Positions 1 to 5,724 of a DNA stretch of 5,868 bases are shown here, piece after piece. Position 1 is the first letter of the stretch. Each line of letters opens with the position of its first letter. Below the pieces are notes generated by a model that was given only the letters and a program-made list of their open reading frames with translations, searched no databases and had not been told where the DNA came from. This DNA comes from an uncultured Oscillospiraceae bacterium (lineage in GTDB: Bacteria; Bacillota; Clostridia; Oscillospirales; Oscillospiraceae): positions 1 through 5,868 of the forward strand of contig CAKTHW010000095.1 in assembly GCA_934565425.1 (NCBI GenBank), read 5' to 3'. Position numbers and translations under genes: made by a program.

Positions 1-60
1 TCATAGCACAGCTCACAGAAGAATGCAAGTGTTTTTTTCGATTTTTTTCAAAAAACTTTT
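1..60 (-). promoter_or_regulatory. Promoter with A-tract UP-like element, reading out of the left edge
   Basis: On the minus strand a -35 hexamer TTGCAT (28-23) is followed by a 17-nt spacer and TATGA at 5-1, a -10 element whose last base lies outside the window. Directly upstream are two runs of seven A (minus strand, 48-42 and 38-32) centred 10 bp apart, then a run of six T (55-50). They fall where the proximal and distal UP-element subsites would lie. Such A-tracts bind the RNA polymerase alpha subunit and are typical of strong promoters. The gene served is outside the window. The stretch also follows the ftsK stop, but no GC-rich stem precedes the tract, so I prefer promoter to terminator. 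The hexamers and spacing are seen; the function is inferred. Confidence 0.5.
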
Positions 61-100
61 CGGCCGGGGGATTTCCCTGGAAAACTGCGCAGAAAACGGC

Positions 101-3034
101 TCACAGTCCGTCCTCTTCGCTCTCCGTCCACGGCAGGTCGGCCTCTGCGTCGGCGGCGGCGCTCATGGCCTGGGCCAATGCCAGGTCTTCTGCGTCGCCG
201 TCCTGGCGCAGCTTGCGCTCCTGCCAGGCTTCCTTGGTCATGAGCACCTCACGGGGTTTGGAGCCCTGGAAGGGGCCGACGATGCCGTCCTCTTCCATCT
301 GATCCACCAGCCGTGCGGCACGGGAGTACCCCAGCTTCAAGCGGCGCTGGAGCATGGAGACCGACGCCATGCCGGTGTTGACGATGACCTCGACGGCGTC
401 CTCGTACATCTCGTCCCGGTCGGAGTCCACGGTGGGCTCGCTGGCGGCTGCTTTGCCGCCCTTGCCGTTCTTCTCGTTGGCCTGGGCGTTGGCTTCCACC
501 TGCTGGATGACCTCGTCGCTGTAATCCGCCTGGAAGTGTTCCTTGATGTACTCGGTGACGGCGGACACCTCTTCGTCGGCGATGAAGCAGCCCTGGACAC
601 GTCTGGGCTTGCCGCTGCCCACGGGGTAATAGAGCATATCCCCCTTGCCCACCAGCTTCTCCGCCCCGGAGGTATCCAGGATGATACGGGATTCCAAGGA
701 GGAGGCCACGGCGAAGGCGATCCGGGAGGGGATATTGGCCTTCATGAGGCCGGTGATGACGTCGGACGAAGGACGCTGGGTGGCGATGATGAGGTGGACG
801 CCGGCGGCACGACCCATCTGGGCGATGCGGCAGATGGATTCCTCCACCTCTTTCGCCGCCACCAGCATCAGGTCGGCCAGCTCGTCGATGACCACCACGA
901 TCTGGGGCAGCTTGGTCAGCGCCGGGTCGTCCTCTTCTGCGATGGCTTTGTTATAGGCGTTCAGGTCCCGCACGTGCCGCTCGGAGAACAGGCGGTAGCG
1001 CTTCATCATCTCCGTCACCGCCCACTGCAGGGCGCCGGCGGCCTTTTTCGGATCGGTGACCACGGGGATGAGCAGGTGGGGGATGCCGTTGTAGATGCTC
1101 AGCTCCACCATCTTCGGGTCCACCATGATCAGGCGCACCTCGTCGGGGGTGGCGCGATAGAGCAGGGAGATGATGAGGGAGTTGGTGCAGACGCTCTTAC
1201 CGGAGCCGGTGGTACCGGCGATGAGCAGGTGGGGCAGCTTGGTGATGTCCCCTACCACGCATTTACCCGAAATGTCCTTGCCCACGGCGAAGGCCACTTT
1301 GGAATCGTGGGTGCGGAATTCGTTGGATTCGATGACCTCCCGGATGGGGACGGGGACGGTGACCTTATTGGGCACCTCCACGCCTACCACCGAGTTCTTG
1401 CCCGGGATGGGCGCGATGCGGACGCTGACGGCACCCAGGCTCAGGGCGATGTCCCCGGCCAGGTTGGTGACTTTATTGAGCTTCACGCCCCGCTTCAGCT
1501 CCAGCTCGTACCGGGTGACCGACGGGCCTTGCTCGTAGTCGATGATCTGCGCCTCGATGCCGAAGGAACGGATGGTGTCCTGGAGCAGGTTCTGGGTCTC
1601 GATGACCTCGCTGGTCACCCCCTGGGCCTGCTGTTTGGGGGGCTCGTGGAGGAGGTAGCTGGGAGGATAGTAATACTTGCCCGGCTCCTCTAGGGCGGCG
1701 GAGGGCAATTCTACCGTCACTTCCGCCTCGTTCAGCGGGGTGCGTTCCCCGTCCTCCGGCTCGAAGTCCACGTCGGGGCCGGCGGGCATCCATTTCCGCT
1801 CCGGCTCCCGTTCTCCGGAGAGCACCTCCGCCGGGGTGGCGTGCTGGCGTTCCTGGAAGAAGGAACCGGACTGGGGGGTGAAGCAGGTCTTCTCCATGTC
1901 CTCGCTGAGCCAGTTGGCCTCCTCCCCGTACCAGGGGAAGTCCTCTTCCTCCGGCAGCGGTCCCGCCTGGGCGGGTACTTCCTCTGCCGCAGGTTCTTCG
2001 GCAGGTTCCGCTTCTGGCGCTTCATCCGGCTGGACAGACTCGACGGGTTCCACAGGTCCGTCCTCCGGCAGGGTGGGTTCTTCCGGCGTCCAGATGGCGT
2101 CCAGCGGGGTCTCCTTGTCGGGGGTCGGCTCCTCCACCGCTTTTTGCTCTTTCATGGACTTCCAATCGGCGTCGCTGGCCATGGGGATGTCGATCTCCGT
2201 GGGGAACCGGGTGGGAGTGGGCTTGATGTCCAGCTTGGTGACGGTGACCGCCGGTTTCGGGTCGCCCACGGGGGGCAGCGGGTCAGGCTGCTTCTTGGGA
2301 CGGCGGGGCGTTTTGGGAATGGGGTCGGTGTTCTGGATGTAGTCGTCGGGGGAATAGGCGGCACGCTCCGCCTTCTCCTTGGCCTTTTTCTTCTTCTCCC
2401 GGTAGCGCTGGGCGCGGTACTCGTTGAGCATATGCACAAGCTCCGTGGGGCCGATGCGCCGCAGCCCCAGGATGCAGCAGAGCAGCCCCAACAGGAGCAG
2501 GATCATGGCACCTACGCTGCTGAACACCTTGGTGAGCAAGACGGAGAGCATCCCGGACAGGGCACCGCCGGAGCTGAGGGCTGCGCCGGACTCCCAGAGG
2601 GCGGGAAGGACGCTGGTTTTTAAAGCGTAATCCCCCTCGCACAAAGCCGTATGGACGGCAGCGCCCACAAAGAGGGGCACCAGCAGGCAGAGCACGACCT
2701 GCAGCCGCACGGGGCGTCCAAAGTGGCGAAAGAGCTTGACGGAGATGAGCAGGAGCATGACAGGCATGAGCCAGAAGCCGAAGCCGAACAGCCCCTTTTC
2801 CAAGGTGGACAGACCGTTGATGAAGATGGCCTGGGAGTTGAAGTAGCCCAAGGCGGAGAAGATGGCCAGGAGCAGACAGATGACCGCTCCCACTTCTCGG
2901 TAGATGGGCGGTTTTTTGGGTGGTTTGGTCTTTCGTTTGGTGGTGGATTGGCTGCCGCTCTTGGGGGCGGCTTTTCCATTGGCACTGGTGGGTTTCGCCT
3001 TTCCAGTGCCAGTCTTCTTTTGTGTTGCAGGCAT
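101..3034 (-). CDS. ftsK: DNA translocase FtsK/SpoIIIE family
   Basis: Septum-anchored hexameric ATPase that pumps double-stranded DNA during chromosome segregation or sporulation. The 977-aa protein has a Lys/Pro-rich cytosolic N-terminus (1-43). Hydrophobic segments follow near 46-66, 82-102, 111-131 and 160-191, the last long enough for one or two passes. A basic stretch (205-225) leads into a Pro/Glu-rich linker (about 235-460). The motor follows: alpha domain about 475-570, Walker A GTTGSGKS at 607-614, Walker B VVVIDELAD at 713-721, and the conserved ATQRPSSDVITG segment from 751. The winged-helix gamma domain, which reads oriented DNA sites, is about 875-932 with the GYSRAARLVDQMEEDGIVGP helix region. 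An acidic/Ala tail follows. The long linker makes it larger than a typical SpoIIIE of about 790 aa. The ATG is preceded by AGAGGGG. It lies 37 nt behind uppP on the same strand with no evident terminator between. FtsK cannot be separated from SpoIIIE by sequence alone. Confidence 0.96.
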   Translation of the reverse strand: MPATQKKTGTGKAKPTSANGKAAPKSGSQSTTKRKTKPPKKPPIYREVGAVICLLLAIFSALGYFNSQAIFINGLSTLEKGLFGFGFWLMPVMLLLISVKLFRHFGRPVRLQVVLCLLVPLFVGAAVHTALCEGDYALKTSVLPALWESGAALSSGGALSGMLSVLLTKVFSSVGAMILLLLGLLCCILGLRRIGPTELVHMLNEYRAQRYREKKKKAKEKAERAAYSPDDYIQNTDPIPKTPRRPKKQPDPLPPVGDPKPAVTVTKLDIKPTPTRFPTEIDIPMASDADWKSMKEQKAVEEPTPDKETPLDAIWTPEEPTLPEDGPVEPVESVQPDEAPEAEPAEEPAAEEVPAQAGPLPEEEDFPWYGEEANWLSEDMEKTCFTPQSGSFFQERQHATPAEVLSGEREPERKWMPAGPDVDFEPEDGERTPLNEAEVTVELPSAALEEPGKYYYPPSYLLHEPPKQQAQGVTSEVIETQNLLQDTIRSFGIEAQIIDYEQGPSVTRYELELKRGVKLNKVTNLAGDIALSLGAVSVRIAPIPGKNSVVGVEVPNKVTVPVPIREVIESNEFRTHDSKVAFAVGKDISGKCVVGDITKLPHLLIAGTTGSGKSVCTNSLIISLLYRATPDEVRLIMVDPKMVELSIYNGIPHLLIPVVTDPKKAAGALQWAVTEMMKRYRLFSERHVRDLNAYNKAIAEEDDPALTKLPQIVVVIDELADLMLVAAKEVEESICRIAQMGRAAGVHLIIATQRPSSDVITGLMKANIPSRIAFAVASSLESRIILDTSGAEKLVGKGDMLYYPVGSGKPRRVQGCFIADEEVSAVTEYIKEHFQADYSDEVIQQVEANAQANEKNGKGGKAAASEPTVDSDRDEMYEDAVEVIVNTGMASVSMLQRRLKLGYSRAARLVDQMEEDGIVGPFQGSKPREVLMTKEAWQERKLRQDGDAEDLALAQAMSAAADAEADLPWTESEEDGL

Positions 3035-3071
3035 AAAACCCCTCTTTTCTAGGTTGAAAACGCAGTTAGGC

Positions 3072-3902
3072 TCACAGCAGGATGCTGAGAATCAGAGCCA
3101 AGGCACCCACGCCCCAGCAGTAGTAGGCGAAGTTGCCGAACTTGCCCTTGTCGGTGAGCAGGTTCACGAGACGGATGGCAAAATAGCCCACCACGGCGGA
3201 GACCACCATCCCCACCAAATAGATGGGGAGCATCCCCCAATCAACCCCCTCCTGGACGGCGTCCTTCAGGCTCAGGATATTGGCGCCGAGGACGGCGGGG
3301 AGGCTCAGGAGGAAGGAGTAGCGGACGGCGAAGGTGCGGTCGAAGCCCCGCATGAGGCCGGCGGCAATGGTGGTGCCGGAGCGGGAGAGGCCGGGGACGG
3401 TGGCGATGGCCTGACTCACGCCCACCAGGAGGACGTCCACGATGGTGGCGTTCTTCTCCGTTTTCCGCCCCTTTGCCAGCCGGTCGGACAGGTAGAGCAG
3501 GCAGCCGGTGGCCAGAAGGGCGAAGGCGATGAAGTAGGTGTTATAGTAGAGCTGTTCCACCGTGTCCTTGATGGGCAGGATGAGGAACAGGGGCAGGGTG
3601 CCCAGGATGACCAGGAGCACCAGACGGCGTGCCGGTGGGGGTGTCTCGCCGGTGGGCTTGCCCAGGGCGGCGATGCCCCGGAAGAACTCCAGGATCATGT
3701 CGCGGATGTCCTTCCAATAGTAGATGAAGACGGAGATGAGGGTGCCCAGGTGCAGGAGCACGTCGAAGAACAGTCCCCCGCTCTCTGCGCTGCGCAGGCC
3801 GAAGAAGTTCTGGAGCAGGGACAGGTGTCCGGAGCTGGAGATGGGCAGAAATTCCGCCACGCCCTGGACGAAGCCCAGGAAGGCTGACCATAGGTAATTC
3901 AT
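3072..3902 (-). CDS. uppP: Undecaprenyl-diphosphate phosphatase (UppP/BacA)
   Basis: Integral membrane enzyme that dephosphorylates undecaprenyl diphosphate to the monophosphate, recycling the lipid carrier for peptidoglycan and other wall polymers. Overexpression in this family gives bacitracin resistance. The 276-aa product has the family signatures: near the N-terminus FVQGVAEFLPISSSGH, containing the (E/Q)xxxE pair Q13/E17 and the PISSSGH loop (20-26), then HLGT at 51-54, and GLSRSGTT at 171-178 with the active-site arginine R174. Many hydrophobic helices span the chain and the length is normal. The frame is open 38 codons further upstream, but I start at the ATG at 3902 because an AGGAGGT ribosome site lies 7 nt before it and the protein then begins MNYLW, right at the first conserved helix. 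It is the first gene of a likely two-gene unit with ftsK. Confidence 0.96.
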   Translation of the reverse strand: MNYLWSAFLGFVQGVAEFLPISSSGHLSLLQNFFGLRSAESGGLFFDVLLHLGTLISVFIYYWKDIRDMILEFFRGIAALGKPTGETPPPARRLVLLVILGTLPLFLILPIKDTVEQLYYNTYFIAFALLATGCLLYLSDRLAKGRKTEKNATIVDVLLVGVSQAIATVPGLSRSGTTIAAGLMRGFDRTFAVRYSFLLSLPAVLGANILSLKDAVQEGVDWGMLPIYLVGMVVSAVVGYFAIRLVNLLTDKGKFGNFAYYCWGVGALALILSILL

Positions 3903-3910
3903 AAAACAGT

Positions 3911-3917
3911 ACCTCCT
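3911..3917 (-). promoter_or_regulatory. Ribosome binding site that fixes the uppP start
   Basis: The minus strand reads AGGAGGT, a near-perfect anti-16S match, ending 8 bases before the ATG at 3902-3900. It supports a 276-residue product rather than the longer open frame beginning at 4016. Confidence 0.85.
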
Positions 3918-3953
3918 GTGAATGCGGTTGGTCGGGTGCTGGGTGAGGATGGG

Positions 3954-3988
3954 ATCGGATGGAAAATCCGATAACATACCAGTGTTAT
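3954..3988 (-). promoter_or_regulatory. Two abutting inverted repeats at the uppP start-site region
   Basis: A perfect 7-bp dyad ATCGGAT / ATCCGAT (3954-3960 and 3966-3972) encloses a 5-nt loop. A second dyad, ATAACA / TGTTAT (3971-3976 and 3983-3988) with a 6-nt spacer, overlaps its edge and reaches into the -10 box. The first would form a hairpin at the very 5' end of the predicted mRNA. The second has the size and position of a repressor operator. The symmetry is seen; both roles are inferred. Confidence 0.4.
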
Positions 3989-4015
3989 AGTACCATAAAT
4001 AGTTGCTGATTTCCA
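3987..4015 (-). promoter_or_regulatory. Predicted uppP-ftsK promoter (extended -10)
   Basis: On the minus strand TGGAAA (4015-4010) stands 17 nt before TACTAT (3992-3987), with TG in the extended -10 position one base before it. This places transcription start near 3980 and gives a leader of roughly 80 nt before the uppP ATG. Hexamers match a housekeeping sigma-A promoter only partly (4 of 6 at -35), so the TG helps the case. Confidence 0.45.
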
Positions 4016-4091
4016 CTCGATTTTCCCCTGTGCAGGAAACTTTATGTTTCTGAGCTGTGGGTCATGCCGGTCTTTGGGGGCGGAAGATACG

Positions 4092-4124
4092 AAAAAGAAC
4101 TTTTGCACGAAGCAAAAGTTCTTT
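4092..4124 (-). terminator. Intrinsic terminator after the sortase remnant
   Basis: A perfect 13-bp stem pairs 4094-4106 with 4112-4124 around a 5-nt loop (TTCGT on the minus strand). It is followed on the minus strand by a short T-run at 4096-4092. It begins 19 nt after the ancestral sortase stop (4143), so it most likely ended that transcript. The stem is AU-rich for a terminator but long. It also separates the sortase from the uppP promoter. Confidence 0.65.
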
Positions 4125-4142
4125 CTGTGCCATACCGCAGCA

Positions 4143-4812
4143 CTATCGCACTCCCCTTTCAACCCTTTCGCAACGCACGGTCACGCGGGACTGACCGCCG
4201 GGTAAACAGGGTCAGATCCCAATCCCCGCTGGTCATCTCCGCAACAGAGTAAGGAGGCAGCGTCTCCACCTCCGCCACTTGATAGCGAAAAACATTGCCA
4301 TCTACATCTATAAAGGTGACCGCGTCCCCTGGGGAGAGCTCTTTGAGGCGACCAAAGTGGCTGGTGTAGTTATGTGCCGCAATGACCAGATCGTTCTGGT
4401 ATGCAGAGCCGGTGTACCGGCACGGGGCGATCCGCAGGCCAGGGTAGCTCCACTGGCTGATGATGGGCAGCGAAAGCCCCAGCGGCTGGAGCTCCAAGAC
4501 ACCGATATAGCTCTGCCCGTCCACTTCCTGCGTGGGCATATCCATTTCCGGGTTCAGGATATAATCCGGAGTCCCCCTCCTCGGAAGGATCTGTATCCTG
4601 GCGCGCTTCCATTTGCTGCAAGGCGGAAGCCGCGGCTTTTCCAGCCTGCCCATCGCGCCAAAGGTTATACGCGGTCAAGCAGAACGCCGCAAGCAAGCAG
4701 AGGATCCCGATCCTGGTAAATCGCTTCGACCATCTATTCCTCTCATGCGCTCTCCGTCGGCAAGCCGCCAGCGTGTTCTTCCCGAACGATTCCCCTTATC
4801 CTCTAAGACCAT
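4143..4812 (-). pseudogene. Degraded class-B-like sortase, catalytic Cys lost
   Basis: Sortases are membrane-anchored transpeptidases that cleave a sorting signal and join surface proteins or pilins to the wall. Pieces of a sortase of about 220 aa lie in successive frames. The membrane anchor (ILCLLAAFCLTAYNLW, about 4707-4660) runs in one frame to a run of five G near 4577-4573. The core then continues in another frame: PDYILNPEMDMPT, GVLELQPLGL, APCRYTGSAYQNDLVIAAHNY with the catalytic His, and DWDLTLFT ending at 4201. Family members continue with Cys-Thr-x-Gly-Gly. Here that Cys codon and its neighbours are absent, and the tail GGQSRVTVRCERVERGVR with the catalytic Arg follows in a third frame to a stop at 4143. 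The unshifted frame reads spurious residues to 4159. An SD-backed ATG at 4812 is also out of frame with the anchor. No full sortase can be made without several frame changes. Confidence 0.85.
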
Positions 4813-4819
4813 AGAACTG

Positions 4820-4860
4820 CCTCCTCTACATTATTATATATGAAATGATAGGACCGCCAA
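4820..4860 (-). promoter_or_regulatory. Promoter and ribosome site of the sortase remnant
   Basis: On the minus strand TTGGCG (4860-4855), a 16-nt spacer and a perfect TATAAT (4838-4833) form a good sigma-A-type promoter. AGGAGG (4825-4820) follows, 7 nt before an ATG at 4812-4810. Transcription would start only a few bases before the Shine-Dalgarno site, giving a very short leader. These signals look intact although the gene behind them is broken. Confidence 0.55.
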
Positions 4861-5143
4861 GTAGTGAAATATAGCACTCGATACATACTATACCATAAAA
4901 GTCAAGTATTGTATAGCAAAAAAGCCACTGAGAAAGGACGTTTACAGATATTGTGAAGCATACCTGAGATTGCCTTGCGTGGGATGTTGCTGGGTGGCAT
5001 TTCCTAACAAATCCGAACATTTTCTTTTGCAAAAGTTATTTCTTTTTGTGGAAATTCCAACTTTTTTTGCATAGAGCGCATTTGCACTATACGGCGTAGA
5101 TAGTAGATAAAGGATGAAATGTACCGTCGTGCCTGAGTTGAGA

Positions 5144-5183
5144 AAAGAGCGGCAGTACGAAGGACTACCGCTCTTTCTTTTTT
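5144..5183 (+). terminator. Strong intrinsic terminator in the leader of the coiled-coil gene
   Basis: AAAGAGCGG (5144-5152) pairs perfectly with CCGCTCTTT (5168-5176). One C/A mismatch (5153/5167) and three further pairs (5154-5156 with 5164-5166) close a 7-nt loop, and a T-rich tail follows (5174-5183 with one C). It lies about 30 nt upstream of the ATG at 5215 with no plus-strand gene before it. It could be a leader attenuator, the end of a small RNA, or the terminator of a gene since deleted. The minus strand also has a T-run after the stem, so it might work in both directions. Confidence 0.75.
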
Positions 5184-5214
5184 GAGCAATGGACATGGAA
5201 GCGAGGGATCACTT

Positions 5215-5724
5215 ATGACAGAAAAAGAATTGAGAAAGCTGGGACGTGGTGACCTGCTGAACCTCCTTTTGGAACAAAGTCGGGAAAACCAGCAGCTGCG
5301 TGAGCAGCTTCAGGCTGCGCAGGACGCCTTGGCGGATAGAACGATCTGCATTGACCAGGCTGGCTCCATCGCAGAGGCATCCCTACAGCTCAACGGCGTC
5401 TTCCAAGCGGCTGAACAGGCTTGCCAGCAGTACACGGAGAACGTGATGCAGCTGAGACAACGCCAGGAGGAACGCTGCGCGCAGCGCGAAAAAGAGAGCC
5501 AGGAAAAGGCGGCGCAGATCGTTGATGACGCGCGAAAACAGGCGGAGGAGACCACGGCTATCGCGCAAAAGCAGTGCGCTGAAATGCTGGAACAGGCACG
5601 GACCGATTCTCAGAAGTACTGGGATGCCATATCAGAGAAGCTGGCTTTGATCTTAAATGAACACGCTGAGCTGCGTCACATCCTCTCTCAGCTGCCCTCC
5701 AAAGAGGGGCTTGACGAAACATGA
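5215..5724 (+). CDS. Coiled-coil protein of unknown function
   Basis: A 169-aa soluble protein with no signal peptide or membrane segment. The N-terminus (MTEKELRKLGRGDLLNLLLEQ) is a short amphipathic helical segment. A first heptad-like stretch covers about 18-41. A conserved-looking centre, AGSIAEASLQLNGVFQAAEQACQQY, spans 49-73. A long Glu/Gln/Lys/Ala-rich coiled coil follows (about 75-135), then a helical tail. It has four scattered cysteines (45, 70, 88, 121). I know of similar short coiled-coil proteins beside signal peptidases in Oscillospiraceae, but none with an assigned role. The style faintly recalls DivIVA-like scaffolds. I chose the ATG at 5215, with GAGGG 7 nt before it, over an upstream TTG at 5182 that lies inside the terminator tail. 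Its stop overlaps the next start as ATGA, implying translational coupling and a shared job. Confidence 0.8.
   Translation: MTEKELRKLGRGDLLNLLLEQSRENQQLREQLQAAQDALADRTICIDQAGSIAEASLQLNGVFQAAEQACQQYTENVMQLRQRQEERCAQREKESQEKAAQIVDDARKQAEETTAIAQKQCAEMLEQARTDSQKYWDAISEKLALILNEHAELRHILSQLPSKEGLDET

Larger units (their letters stand above)
4813..5214. other. AT-rich divergent intergenic region
   Basis: About 400 nt separate the sortase remnant (leftward) from the coiled-coil gene (rightward), and I see no convincing gene. Open frames here have no ribosome site or family resemblance. Contents: the leftward sortase promoter (4833-4860), a CTATAC/GTATAG inverted repeat (4888-4893 and 4911-4916), a 12-bp perfect palindrome CTTTTGCAAAAG (5024-5035), and a strong terminator (5144-5183). 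No convincing rightward promoter is visible. The weak candidates are TTTGCA-16-TATACG (5066-5093) and TTGCAC-16-TAGATA (5082-5109). The base composition is clearly more AT-rich than the flanking genes. Confidence 0.6.

Noticed and set aside
23..1693. A 556-codon open frame on the plus strand
   Set aside because: It lies wholly antisense to the ftsK motor region, is full of His/Gly/Asp/Leu runs typical of a mirrored GC-rich gene, lacks any recognisable domain, and has no good ribosome site.
1841..2623. A 260-codon plus-strand open frame
   Set aside because: It is antisense to the ftsK linker and fourth membrane segment. The composition mirrors the repetitive linker, with no independent start signals.
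2904..3887. A 327-codon plus-strand open frame rich in Gly, Glu, Gln and Asp
   Set aside because: It is antisense to uppP and the start of ftsK. The composition is the shadow of hydrophobic membrane codons, and it spans two real genes and their gap.
3903..4016. A 38-residue N-terminal extension of UppP
   Set aside because: The extension would overlap the predicted promoter and dyads and is not family-like. The ATG at 3902 has an excellent ribosome site and starts at the first conserved helix.
4159..4653. Calling the 164-codon frame an intact sortase gene
   Set aside because: It begins in a non-homologous frame, lacks the membrane anchor, lacks the catalytic Cys and ends in out-of-frame residues, so it is a fragment of a pseudogene.
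4279..4719. A 146-codon plus-strand open frame over the sortase remnant
   Set aside because: The opposite strand has unmistakable sortase motifs, while this frame has none and no ribosome site.
4942..5196. Short minus-strand open frames (84, 61 and 68 codons) in the intergenic region
   Set aside because: They overlap the terminator hairpin, have no Shine-Dalgarno site or family likeness, and are expected by chance in AT-rich DNA.
4813..5214. Insertion-sequence remnant, CRISPR array or tRNA in the intergenic region
   Set aside because: I found no transposase frame, no regularly spaced direct repeats, no target-site duplication and no tRNA-like cloverleaf. Only short dyads and AT-rich sequence are present.
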